Source: JAQVQN01 sp964557205
GTDB lineage: Bacteria > Verrucomicrobiota > Kiritimatiellia > RFP12 > UBA1067
Assembly (NCBI GenBank): GCA_964557205.1
Contig: CAZKZI010000094.1
Location: forward strand, 1-13,678
DNA: 13,678 nt
Direction: 5' to 3'
The notes beneath the pieces were generated by a model. It did no database searches and was not told the DNA's origin. It saw only the letters and a list, made by a program, of their open reading frames with translations. A program made the translations under genes and the position numbers. Numbering within the stretch: position 1 is the first letter of the stretch; the number at the start of each line of letters is the position of its first letter. This document shows, piece after piece, positions 7,130 to 13,678 of this stretch.

Positions 7130-7158
7130 TAGACTTCACACGTATGATGCTGTATAAA
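7130..7158 (+). promoter_or_regulatory. Sigma70-like promoter of the porin gene
   Basis: TAGACT (7130-7135) and TATAAA (7153-7158) are separated by 17 nt, giving 4/6 and 5/6 consensus matches. Transcription would start near 7165 and leave a leader of about 63 nt that contains an 18-bp palindrome. The region is shared with divergent plsY, for which I saw no convincing promoter. Confidence 0.6.
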
Positions 7159-7172
7159 TGTTCTTGTTTGAA

Positions 7173-7190
7173 GAAACGCAGGTGCGTTTC
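7173..7190. promoter_or_regulatory. Perfect palindrome in the porin leader (operator or RNA hairpin)
   Basis: GAAACGCA and TGCGTTTC are perfect inverse complements flanking GG. It lies about 15 nt downstream of the -10 box, where a bound repressor would block transcription. As RNA it could instead form a 7-bp stem with an AGGT tetraloop. Which one applies cannot be told from sequence. Confidence 0.5.
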
Positions 7191-7227
7191 CGTTGACGGG
7201 ACACTCACACTACTTGAGAAAGGTTGT

Positions 7228-8604
7228 ATGAAAAAAGAGTTAGCGATAGTGTTTTGCGCTGGTCTGGCCGGGGCGGTTTTCGCCCAGGCGGCAGAAAAGG
7301 CCGAGACCGAGGGTTTGGAATGGGACGCAGGGGCTGACCTGCGGGTACGGCATGAGTTGCACGATAACGTGCCACAGTCGGTCGGCGGAGTATCCGGCAA
7401 TCAGAGCTACCTGCGCATACGACCGCGCGTATGGGGGGAGGTCAAGAACGAGGACTTCAAACTTTACCTGCGTCTGACGGATGAGTTCCGGGAATATTTC
7501 AACCCGCGCACGAGCAGGAACGCCCAGTTTCCGGACGAAGTGATTGTGGACAATCTGTACCTCGATGTTTACGATCTTTTCGGCGACCGGGTGGATCTGC
7601 GTATCGGGCGGCAGGATTTCATAGGCCCTCAGGGTCCGACCTACGGGGCAGGACGCATTCTGATGGACGGCACGCCAGGTGACGGTTCACGCACCGCGTT
7701 TATGGATGCGATCAAAGCCACTATCAAGTTCGATGAAAAGAACACACTGGACCTGCTGGCGATCTACAACAACCCTGAAAACGAGCTGAGCTGGGGTCAC
7801 ACCAAGGGCGCGAATGGTGCTTCCCCGAAAGAGAAGCAGCTCACCTACAACGTGCCGGGCAGCACCGATATGGCAGAGTACGGTGGGGGACTTTATTTTA
7901 AATCCCGCGAATATACCGAATTCCCGTTTGAACTGTACTACCTGTTTAAGCGTGAAACTAAAGCCCGCTTTCGCGGCGCGCGCCTGCCCGGACGCGATAC
8001 GCATACTTTGGGCGCACGCTTTATGCCGAAACTGACCGAAACGATCTCGGCCGAGTTGGAAGGTGCTGCACAGGTCGGCGAGAAAGACGGCGGCACGGCA
8101 GTCTCCGGATACATGGGATATGCCGGCCTGACCTACAAACCCGAAGTTGAGAGTTGCAAGCCGTTCTTAACTGCGGCCTGCTACTATCTGTCCGGCGACC
8201 GTAATCGAGGAATAAATGACAACGACTCGGCTTGGAACCCGCTTTGGGCACGTTGGCCACAGTATAGCGAGATGTATCCCTACCACGACCGCGGCGTCTG
8301 CTACTGGTCGAACCTGATCTACCCGAACATTACCGTAGGCTCCCGCTTTGCCAAAGGACATAAGGTGAGCGCCAATGTGGGGCCGATGTACGCGGCGGTC
8401 GAGGATGGCCTTGGCGGCGGCAACGGGGACCTGTACGGCTGGTTCGGCATGGTACGGTATGACTTCCCGCTGCTGAACATGATTTTTGGCAACCGCGGTG
8501 ACCTTACCGGCCATGTGACGGCCGAAGTGCTCGATCCGGGTGACTACTACACCTCCGATACCGTGGCCTATTTCCTGCGCTGGGAGGTCATAGCGAAATT
8601 CTAG
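7228..8604 (+). CDS. Outer-membrane beta-barrel porin, alginate-export-like
   Basis: This secreted protein of 458 residues is predicted to form an outer-membrane beta-barrel. The start at 7228 is chosen because GAGAAAGG (7216-7223) precedes it at proper spacing and because it begins a typical signal peptide: MKKE, a hydrophobic core (residues 5-17) and a cleavage site near VFAQA (about 20). The in-frame codons upstream encode Cys/Lys-rich, non-signal sequence. The mature protein shows alternating strand patterns with many aromatic and charged residues, including LRVRHELHD, YLRIRPRVWG and DLRIGRQDFIGPQG. The last two resemble the alginate-export (AlgE-type) porin family, which is also annotated on many uncharacterised PVC and Bacteroidota porins. 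It ends in Phe (WEVIAKF), the usual signal for barrel insertion. It is transcribed alone from its own promoter. The substrate is unknown; alginate itself is not implied. Confidence 0.8.
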   Translation: MKKELAIVFCAGLAGAVFAQAAEKAETEGLEWDAGADLRVRHELHDNVPQSVGGVSGNQSYLRIRPRVWGEVKNEDFKLYLRLTDEFREYFNPRTSRNAQFPDEVIVDNLYLDVYDLFGDRVDLRIGRQDFIGPQGPTYGAGRILMDGTPGDGSRTAFMDAIKATIKFDEKNTLDLLAIYNNPENELSWGHTKGANGASPKEKQLTYNVPGSTDMAEYGGGLYFKSREYTEFPFELYYLFKRETKARFRGARLPGRDTHTLGARFMPKLTETISAELEGAAQVGEKDGGTAVSGYMGYAGLTYKPEVESCKPFLTAACYYLSGDRNRGINDNDSAWNPLWARWPQYSEMYPYHDRGVCYWSNLIYPNITVGSRFAKGHKVSANVGPMYAAVEDGLGGGNGDLYGWFGMVRYDFPLLNMIFGNRGDLTGHVTAEVLDPGDYYTSDTVAYFLRWEVIAKF

Positions 8605-8691
8605 GCGTGACGCGCCGCCGCCGCATCGCTATTCTGATTGTTCCGATTTAGAGAACAGCGGGCTCGTAAAGAGTTTTAACCGCGAATCTCT

Positions 8692-8729
8692 CTGCGAATG
8701 CAGTATGAATTCTTTCCCTGCATTCGCAG
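8692..8729. repeat. Perfect 12-bp inverted repeat between porin and argS
   Basis: The arms are CTGCGAATGCAG (8692-8703) and CTGCATTCGCAG (8718-8729), with a 14-nt loop. An A-run (8732-8738) follows on the plus strand, whereas an intrinsic terminator for the porin would need T. It may still end or slow the porin transcript, or act on argS, whose ATG is 33 nt further on. The rest of the 158-nt gap shows no gene. Confidence 0.6.
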
Positions 8730-8762
8730 TGAAAAAAAGTACTCGGATACAGGACGGCGATT

Positions 8763-10493
8763 ATGGCTGAAACAGTGAACAGGTGTGAGGTAGCGCTGGC
8801 CGCGTGGTTGCGGCAGGTTTTTCAGGCGGCGTTCGGTCAAGGCTATGACTGGTCGACCCTTCGTGTGCAGCCGGCGACGGACCCGCGCTTCGGCGATTTT
8901 CAGTGCAACGATGCCATGCAGGTGGCCAAGCTGTTGCGCCGACCGCCGCGGGCGGTGGCGGAGGCGGCGATGGCGGCCGGGCCGTTGCCGCCGATGCTGG
9001 CAAAGGCCGAGATCGCCGGTCCGGGCTTCATCAACCTGACCGTGCGGCCAGAGTGGTTGGCGGAGCAGGTGGCGGTTCTCTCGTCAGCTCCGCGTTTCGG
9101 CCTTCCCGACGCGGGCGCGGGTCGGACCGTTGTGATCGACTATTCCAGTCCCAACGTGGCCAAGCCCATGCACATCGGGCATATACGCTCGACGGTGATC
9201 GGCAATGCGTTAGACCGCATCTACCGTGCTCTCGGTTACCGCGTGATCGCTGACAACCATCTGGGCGACTGGGGCACCCAGTTCGGCATTCTGATCCAAG
9301 GCTACCGCGAATTTCTGAGCGAGCAGGAGCGGCAAGAGCTGACGGTAGAGCTGCTTGAGCGCGCATACGTTAAGAGCTACAACCGCGCCAAGGACGAGCC
9401 GCCCCGGATGGATGCCTGCAAGGCCGAGCTGGTCAAGCTGCAGCAGGGCGACGCCGAGAACCGCGCCATCTGGGAGCGCTTCATCGAGATCAGCATGGAG
9501 GAGTTCAAGCGCATTTACGCACGGTTGGATGTGAGCTTTGAGCTGACCCGCGGCGAGAGTTTCTATAACGACATGCTGGCGGACACGGTGCGGAAACTGC
9601 AGGAAAAAGGACTTGCCGTTGAGAGCGAAGGCGCGCTGGTGGTCGAGCTGGAGGACGAGGGCATGCCGGTCTGCATCGTGCGCAAGAGCGACGGCGGCTT
9701 CAACTATGCCACCACCGATATCGCCACCGTGTGCAGCCGGGTCGAAGAGTTCGCGCCGGAACGCATCGTGTATGTCACGGACGAGCGCCAGCAACTGCAC
9801 TTCCGCCAATTTTTCGCGGTTTGCGGCAAGCTCGGCTGCCAGACCCGTCTGGAGCATGTCTGGTTCGGACTGATGCGTCTGCCCGAAGGCACCTTCTCCA
9901 CGCGTCAAGGCAATGTCATCAAGTTGGAGGCGTTGCTGGATGAGGCTGAGCGGCGCGCCTTGGAGATCATCAAGGCGTCGAACAGCGAAATGCCGGAAGA
10001 GGAGCAAAAAGAGCTGGCCGCGGCGATCGGTATCGGCGCCATCAAATATGCCGACCTCAGTCATGATCCGCAAACGCTGATTGTGTTTACATGGGAGAAG
10101 GCACTGGCCTTGGAGGGCAACTCCGGGCCTTATCTGCAATACGCCTACGCGCGTCTGTGCAGTCTGCTGGACAAATACGCGGAACAGGTGCCGGGCCAGG
10201 ATCCTTTGGCCAATCCGCTGTGTCTTGACAGCGACATAGAGAAAGATATGGTCTTGCGGCTAATGCAATTCCCGGCCGCGGTGCTGCGCGCGGCCGAGGC
10301 CTATAAACCCAGTATACTGGCCGACTACCTGTTCGGGCTATCGCAGATATACAGCAGTTTCTACCAGCGCTCGCCAGTGCTAAAATCTGCGCCAGCCGTG
10401 CGTGACAGCCGCATCCGTCTGTGTGCCATGACCGCCCAAGTGTTATCCGAAGGCTTGGGATTGCTGGGCATCCGCACCCCGCGGCGGATTTAA
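8763..10493 (+). CDS. argS: Arginyl-tRNA synthetase
   Basis: This class I synthetase charges tRNA(Arg) with arginine in the cytosol. At 576 residues it has the normal length. The N-terminal tRNA-binding (Add1) domain spans about 1-115 and includes FGDFQCNDAM at 43-52. The HIGH motif is intact (residues 137-140, in SSPNVAKPMHIGHIRSTVIG), followed by NHLGDWGTQFG (165-175). The KMSKS position is replaced by FSTRQGN (378-384), as is usual for many ArgRS enzymes. GNSGPYLQYAYAR (452-464) leads the anticodon-binding domain, and the protein ends in LGLLGIRTPRRI, close to the family's typical C-terminus. The start is supported by AGGA at 8751-8754, eight bases before the ATG. Its TAA overlaps the stop of the convergent ABC gene. 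Confidence 0.97.
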   Translation: MAETVNRCEVALAAWLRQVFQAAFGQGYDWSTLRVQPATDPRFGDFQCNDAMQVAKLLRRPPRAVAEAAMAAGPLPPMLAKAEIAGPGFINLTVRPEWLAEQVAVLSSAPRFGLPDAGAGRTVVIDYSSPNVAKPMHIGHIRSTVIGNALDRIYRALGYRVIADNHLGDWGTQFGILIQGYREFLSEQERQELTVELLERAYVKSYNRAKDEPPRMDACKAELVKLQQGDAENRAIWERFIEISMEEFKRIYARLDVSFELTRGESFYNDMLADTVRKLQEKGLAVESEGALVVELEDEGMPVCIVRKSDGGFNYATTDIATVCSRVEEFAPERIVYVTDERQQLHFRQFFAVCGKLGCQTRLEHVWFGLMRLPEGTFSTRQGNVIKLEALLDEAERRALEIIKASNSEMPEEEQKELAAAIGIGAIKYADLSHDPQTLIVFTWEKALALEGNSGPYLQYAYARLCSLLDKYAEQVPGQDPLANPLCLDSDIEKDMVLRLMQFPAAVLRAAEAYKPSILADYLFGLSQIYSSFYQRSPVLKSAPAVRDSRIRLCAMTAQVLSEGLGLLGIRTPRRI

Positions 10494-12241
10494 TCTGCCA
10501 ACTTGATCACGCGGTCGGCGCTGTCGGGTGACAGTTCGCGGTGGCTTGTGAACAAGGTGATCCGGTTGTGGCCCAGGTGTTTCAGGGTTTCAAAAAGCGC
10601 ATGCTGAGATTGGCTGTCCAAGGCGCTGACCGGTTCGTCCAGGACGTACAGCAGTGCCGGACGCAGGAAGACGCGCGCCAGGGCCAGTTTCTGCCACTGT
10701 CCGGCGCTCGGTTCCACGCCGTTGTGCAGCCAGCGTCCCAGCAGGGTCTGCAGGCCTTGCGGCCAAGCGGCCAGTAGCGTATTCAGGCCGGCAGCCTTTG
10801 CAGCCTGCGCGATCTGCGGCGAGTCCGGCGCGGCTTGAGTGTGCCCGATCCAGATATTGTCGAGAGCTGTAAGTTGGTAGTGATTAAAGTCCTGGAAAAG
10901 GGCGCCCACTTTGGCGCGCCAATCAGCCGGATCGAACGCTCGCAGATCAAAGCCGTCGACCAGGATGCGTCCTTCATCAGGATCATAAAGGCGGCACAAG
11001 AGTTTGATGATGGTTGACTTGCCTGATCCGTTAGGTCCATGCAGGAATACACGCTCGCCCGGCAACAGGGTAAAGGAAAGATTATTCAATACCCGCCGCT
11101 CGGTTCCGGGATAGGCGAAAGAGACATTTTCGAAGGTTATGCCGCGTGTGATTTTTTCCGGCACCGGCACCGGGGTTGACGGAGCGCACACGTGGGTCGT
11201 CTGGTTCAGCAGTTCCTCGAAGCTCTGGAGGAACAAGGCATCTTCAAACAGCGCGGTCACGGCGTTCAGCAAAGAGGTGAGCGCGCCCTGCCCGCGCTGC
11301 ACGGACTGCACGCAGAGCACCAGCGCGCCGATTGTGACGGCACCCTCCAGCAGACGGCCGGTCATCCACAGCAGGCTCAATCCGGTGGCCAGCAGACCTA
11401 CAGCCATGCCGGCGGCCTCGCGCGTAAGCACATAGCGGCGCCAGGCCACACGTTCCTCGCGCAGACGCTCGCGGGCGGCACGGAAACGGCTGCGGCAGAA
11501 ATCGCCGTGTTGGTAGAGGCGGACATCCTTGGCTCCGACGTTGTCGGAGAGCACGGAGTGAAAGTAGGCGGCCTCGCGTTCCAGCGGCGTCAGACTTTTG
11601 CGCCAATCGTAAAAACGCCGGGTACGGTTAAGCTTGAAGCAAAGAGGTGGCAACGCGGCTAGCGCCAGCAGTGGCGGCAGCCAGAGGCTGAAGCCTGCCA
11701 GTATGATCATGATGCCTGCCAGGCCGACCAGGCTGTGCAGGGCTTGTCCCAGGCCGGACAATACGCGCGTCGGCCGCGTGAGCGCCTCCTCGCGCGCCAT
11801 GTGCAGACGGTTCTGGTCGTCAGAGTTTTCAAAGAAAGCGTAGTCTGCACGTTCAAGTGTTTTGTGCAGCAGGCCGTAGACCCGTTCAGTGACAGCCAGC
11901 GCGTGGAACTCCGACACCCAGGCCGACAACACACGCAGCAGCGCGGCCAGAGTCAGGCACAGCGCTCCGGCCAGTGCCCAAAACACCAGCAGGCGGAATT
12001 CATTGTCGGCGGCGAAGCGGTCCGCCAGAGCGGTGAAAGAAAGGGAAAGTCGCGGCGAGGTTTGGAAGACGCGCGCGGCTCCGTCGATGACCTGTTTCAA
12101 GGCCAGCACCGCTCCGAGCGGCAGCAACGCCTGCAGCGCGGTGGCGGCAGTATGCCAGAAGGCCAAACGTCGGTCACTCAGCCATATCAGCCGGACGGCG
12201 CGCGAAAAAGTGGCGGGCAGGATCGATAATTTTCGCGTCAC
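10490..12241 (-). CDS. ABC exporter-type half transporter (membrane domain fused to ATPase)
   Basis: This 583-residue inner-membrane protein has hydrophobic segments at about 28-52, 85-108, 165-200 and 275-315, followed by an ATPase domain from about 368. The nucleotide-binding motifs are complete: Walker A GPNGSGKST (402-410), Q-loop Q450, Walker B LLYVLDEP with catalytic E536, and switch histidine H567. The signature is PSAGQ (511-515) instead of LSGGQ. It would work as a homodimer or with an unseen partner, driving export of lipid, peptide or another compound; the substrate cannot be told. Translation appears to start at a GTG (12241) with only a weak ribosome site, 15 nt after the tatA stop, so it probably depends on the rpoZ-smpB-tatA transcript. 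Its stop overlaps that of argS. Confidence 0.88.
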   Translation of the reverse strand: MTRKLSILPATFSRAVRLIWLSDRRLAFWHTAATALQALLPLGAVLALKQVIDGAARVFQTSPRLSLSFTALADRFAADNEFRLLVFWALAGALCLTLAALLRVLSAWVSEFHALAVTERVYGLLHKTLERADYAFFENSDDQNRLHMAREEALTRPTRVLSGLGQALHSLVGLAGIMIILAGFSLWLPPLLALAALPPLCFKLNRTRRFYDWRKSLTPLEREAAYFHSVLSDNVGAKDVRLYQHGDFCRSRFRAARERLREERVAWRRYVLTREAAGMAVGLLATGLSLLWMTGRLLEGAVTIGALVLCVQSVQRGQGALTSLLNAVTALFEDALFLQSFEELLNQTTHVCAPSTPVPVPEKITRGITFENVSFAYPGTERRVLNNLSFTLLPGERVFLHGPNGSGKSTIIKLLCRLYDPDEGRILVDGFDLRAFDPADWRAKVGALFQDFNHYQLTALDNIWIGHTQAAPDSPQIAQAAKAAGLNTLLAAWPQGLQTLLGRWLHNGVEPSAGQWQKLALARVFLRPALLYVLDEPVSALDSQSQHALFETLKHLGHNRITLFTSHRELSPDSADRVIKLAD

Positions 12242-12256
12242 GGTTGCCCGCCGCTT

Positions 12257-12502
12257 TCAGGCTTTTGGGGCTTCCACTTTTTCGGGCTCTTCCTTCTTGA
12301 GGTCATCGACGATCTCCTTGACCTTTTCATTGGCCAGTTTTTCGCCTTCCTCGCGTCCCTTTTTGAACTCGCCCAGGCTACGGCCCAGAGAACGCGCCAG
12401 ATCCGGCAGTTTGCTGCTGCCGAAAAGCAACAGGATGATCACCAAGACGAGCACCAGTTGTGTCGGCCCAATATTTTGAATGAAACCCAGTGGCAACATC
12501 AT
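12257..12502 (-). CDS. tatA: Sec-independent protein translocase subunit TatA
   Basis: This small subunit of the twin-arginine translocase oligomerises in the inner membrane to let folded proteins pass. It has 81 residues: one N-terminal membrane helix (about 13-27), the hinge FGSSKLPDL (27-35), an amphipathic helix with ARSLGRSLGEFKKG (36-49), and a charged, Lys/Glu-rich tail. The family hallmark F-G-x-x-K-L-P is intact. The short length and the absence of a TatB-type Pro/Glu-rich extension favour TatA/E over TatB. The start is the first of two consecutive ATG codons, eight bases after AAGGAGG (12517-12511). No tatB or tatC is in the window, so the other Tat subunits must be encoded elsewhere. 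Confidence 0.94.
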   Translation of the reverse strand: MMLPLGFIQNIGPTQLVLVLVIILLLFGSSKLPDLARSLGRSLGEFKKGREEGEKLANEKVKEIVDDLKKEEPEKVEAPKA

Positions 12503-12527
12503 ACCCTTATCCTCCTTAACAAAAGTC

Positions 12528-13010
12528 TCAGCCTCTATAGTGTTTGGCTACCGCCCTGCGGGCTTCCAGGTCCGCATCGCGCCGTTTGATGGTCTCGCGT
12601 TTGTCTTCCTGGGCCTTGCCCCGGCAAACGCCTATCTCCACCTTCACCAGCCCTTTCGGGGTCAGATACATCCTCAAAGGTATCAGCGACAATCCCTTCT
12701 GTTCGGACAGCGCCCTTAATTTGACGATCTCTCGCTTGTGCATCAGCAACCGGCGTGTCCGCAGAGAGTCATGGTTGAAACGGTTGCCGAAAGCGTAAGG
12801 CGGTATACGCACCTGATTCAGAAAAAGCTGCCCTTCTTTCACCTGCGCATAAGACCCGGTAAGACCGGCTTCGCCGTTACGTACGACCTTGACCTCCGTG
12901 CCGACCAGCTCGATGCCGGCCTCGTAACGCTCCAGGACAAAATAATCATGTGTCGCCTTGCGGTTGACCGTAAGATTGCCGCCAAGCCTTTTTTTTCCCT
13001 CTACGCTCAT
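12528..13010 (-). CDS. smpB: SsrA-binding protein SmpB
   Basis: This partner of tmRNA brings it to stalled ribosomes for trans-translation in the cytosol. The 160 residues contain the full family pattern: NRKATHDY (16-23), YEAGIELVGTEVK (29-41), a QVRIPPYAFG strand (66-75), TRRLLMHKREI (85-95) and a basic C-terminal tail GKAQEDKRETIKRRD (131-145) that inserts into the mRNA channel. The core usually reads LARGK; here it is VCRGK, a mild deviation. The start at 13010 gives the normal N-terminus. A hairpin lies in the 35-nt gap after rpoZ. No ssrA gene was recognised in the window. Confidence 0.96.
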   Translation of the reverse strand: MSVEGKKRLGGNLTVNRKATHDYFVLERYEAGIELVGTEVKVVRNGEAGLTGSYAQVKEGQLFLNQVRIPPYAFGNRFNHDSLRTRRLLMHKREIVKLRALSEQKGLSLIPLRMYLTPKGLVKVEIGVCRGKAQEDKRETIKRRDADLEARRAVAKHYRG

Positions 13011-13018
13011 GATCCCTT

Positions 13019-13047
13019 AAACCGCTCCCGGCGGAAGGAGCTTGTTT
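13019..13047 (-). other. Hairpin at the rpoZ/smpB junction
   Basis: GCTCC (13024-13028) pairs with GGAGC (13037-13041) around an 8-nt loop. The stem extends to AAAC (13019-13022) and GTTT (13044-13047) across a small unpaired bulge. It overlaps the rpoZ stop codon and lacks a terminal U-run, so transcript processing or tuning of smpB is more likely than termination. Confidence 0.4.
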
Positions 13048-13291
13048 ATCTCGACCAGTGCGTGTGCGCCGCCTCGGCCTTGGCGATCGCCCCGAAATCG
13101 ATCTCAGAAATAAGCAGACCTTCAGCGATCTCGCGAAGCGCGATTTCCGCCCTGTCCTCATCTACGGATAACGGTTTCACATAAGGCCGCTCGCCCATAT
13201 TGAGCTGACGCACACGTTTGGAAACCAGGTTAACGAGCACCGGTACGCTAGGAACGCGAATCCGCGCTTTTTCAATCAGTTCAACATTCAC
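13046..13291 (-). CDS. rpoZ: RNA polymerase omega subunit
   Basis: Omega is the smallest core RNA polymerase subunit and aids folding and assembly of beta-prime. The 81-residue protein carries the RpoZ pattern: a hydrophobic helix V-P-V-L-V-N-L-V-S-K-R-V-R-Q-L, then a GERP turn, then IALREIAEG (49-57). The start is a GTG at 13291, placed seven bases after a strong GGAGG (13303-13299). It is the first gene behind a near-consensus promoter and leads the rpoZ-smpB-tatA-ABC run. The pattern is close enough for omega that I see no good alternative, although the family is short and diverges easily. Confidence 0.9.
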   Translation of the reverse strand: MNVELIEKARIRVPSVPVLVNLVSKRVRQLNMGERPYVKPLSVDEDRAEIALREIAEGLLISEIDFGAIAKAEAAHTHWSR

Positions 13292-13319
13292 GCAAATGCC
13301 TCCAGTAGTTAAACATGAC

Positions 13320-13349
13320 AGTATATGGTTTTTTACCCATAGAGGTCAA
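13320..13349 (-). promoter_or_regulatory. Sigma70-like promoter of the rpoZ-smpB-tatA-ABC operon
   Basis: Read on the minus strand, TTGACC (13349-13344) and TATACT (13325-13320) are 18 nt apart, each one base from consensus. Initiation near 13313 gives a leader of about 22 nt that holds little beyond the GGAGG site. This is the best promoter match in the window. Confidence 0.7.
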
Positions 13350-13658
13350 TGCGGGAGTTTTGAGGTGTGTGCTTCTGTGCTTCAACTTCGTTGACTCGCA
13401 CCCAGAATTCAGGAGTCAGAATGATGGTTCAGGGTTCGGGATTCAGGATTGAGCATCAACGACTTGCGTTATTTTTCTCGTTCGTATTTTATGTCTCGGT
13501 TATGCGGACATGAAAAGGATGTACCCTTTCAAGCGAAAGTTGCGTGAAAATATTCTGATTCCCTGAATAATCACAAAACTTATCAATAGCCAAAAACCCG
13601 ATTTTTTGACAACATAAACATTGGTTTTGAATTATAGAGTAAACGGGGAGTTTTAGCG
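13350..13658. other. Intergenic region between rpoZ and the right-edge gene
   Basis: No gene was found in this stretch. It contains a small hairpin (TCAAC-TTC-GTTGA around 13382-13394), seven consecutive 7-nt units at 13405-13453, and then an AT-rich leader leading to the gene at 13659. A TTGACA at 13606-13611 and TATAGA at 13633-13638 are 21 nt apart, too far for a standard promoter. A possible 18-codon frame at 13510 lacks a ribosome site and is not called. Confidence 0.6.
13405..13453. repeat. Short tandem repeat, 7-nt unit x7 (degenerate)
   Basis: In exact 7-nt register the units are GAATTCA, GGAGTCA, GAATGAT, GGTTCAG, GGTTCGG, GATTCAG and GATTGAG. The last four are the most alike, with consensus GRTTCAG. 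The array is non-coding. Confidence 0.55.
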
Positions 13659-13678
13659 ATGAGTTACAATAAGAGCTT
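13659..13678 (+). CDS. Start of an unidentified gene, cut by the right edge
   Basis: An ATG at 13659 follows GGGGAG (13645-13650) at a spacing of eight bases, a good ribosome site. Only MSYNKS can be read before the window ends, so no function can be given. The gene would be divergent from rpoZ. Confidence 0.45.

Noticed and set aside
7093..7227. Upstream extension of the porin by 45 codons
   Set aside because: It includes the promoter and palindrome, encodes Cys/Lys-rich non-signal sequence, and the ATG at 7228 has its own ribosome site and signal peptide.
9210..10139. 309-codon minus-strand frame inside argS
   Set aside because: argS is unambiguous on the plus strand, and the antisense frame has no recognisable domain or ribosome site.
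13510..13566. 18-codon peptide (MKRMYPFKRKL...) on the plus strand
   Set aside because: It has no ribosome-binding site and its length is within chance expectation.
13350..13658. Possible ssrA (tmRNA) near smpB
   Set aside because: No tRNA-like ends, CCA terminus or tag-peptide reading frame could be recognised.

Overview
The window reads as a chromosomal segment of a Gram-negative bacterium. It encodes an outer-membrane beta-barrel protein with a signal peptide, a TatA translocase subunit, two inner-membrane SPFH proteins with large predicted periplasmic parts, and standard housekeeping genes. Composition is GC-rich (by eye), and gene spacing is tight with strong Shine-Dalgarno (SD) sequences. 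Short heptamer/nonamer tandem repeats in the intergenic regions and an alginate-export-type porin made me think of the PVC group (Kiritimatiellota, Lentisphaerota or Verrucomicrobiota). That placement is an impression only; no rRNA or phylogenetic marker was compared. There is no tRNA, rRNA, CRISPR array, insertion sequence or prophage gene.

Layout. 1-323: non-coding, with a small hairpin, a 7-nt and a 9-nt tandem repeat, a 10-bp inverted repeat and a sigma70-type promoter. 324-3664 (+): a translationally coupled pair of paralogous SPFH (band 7) proteins. Each has one N-terminal membrane segment, then three copies of a ~58-residue module, then an SPFH domain and a long coiled coil. 3665-7078 (-): plsY and gpsA, which together link glycerol-3-phosphate supply to phospholipid synthesis, followed by a fused two-domain ABC permease of the iron(III)/FbpB type. 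7079-7227: a divergent promoter region with an 18-bp palindrome. 7228-8604 (+): the porin. 8763-10493 (+): argS. 10490-13291 (-): a run transcribed as rpoZ, smpB, tatA and an ABC exporter-type half transporter, behind a clear promoter. 13292-13658: an intergenic region with seven in-register heptamers. The first codons of another + strand gene are cut by the right edge.

How the genes relate. plsY/gpsA form a lipid-precursor operon by a 4-nt ATGA overlap. rpoZ/smpB/tatA/ABC form a mixed housekeeping operon covering transcription, ribosome rescue, protein export and an unidentified transport step. The SPFH pair is the most unusual part. By analogy with the periplasmic HflK/HflC cage, also built from two adjacent paralogous SPFH genes, it could form an alternating membrane-anchored cage or tube heightened by extra repeats. 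That structural role is inference; the repeats and gene coupling are directly visible.
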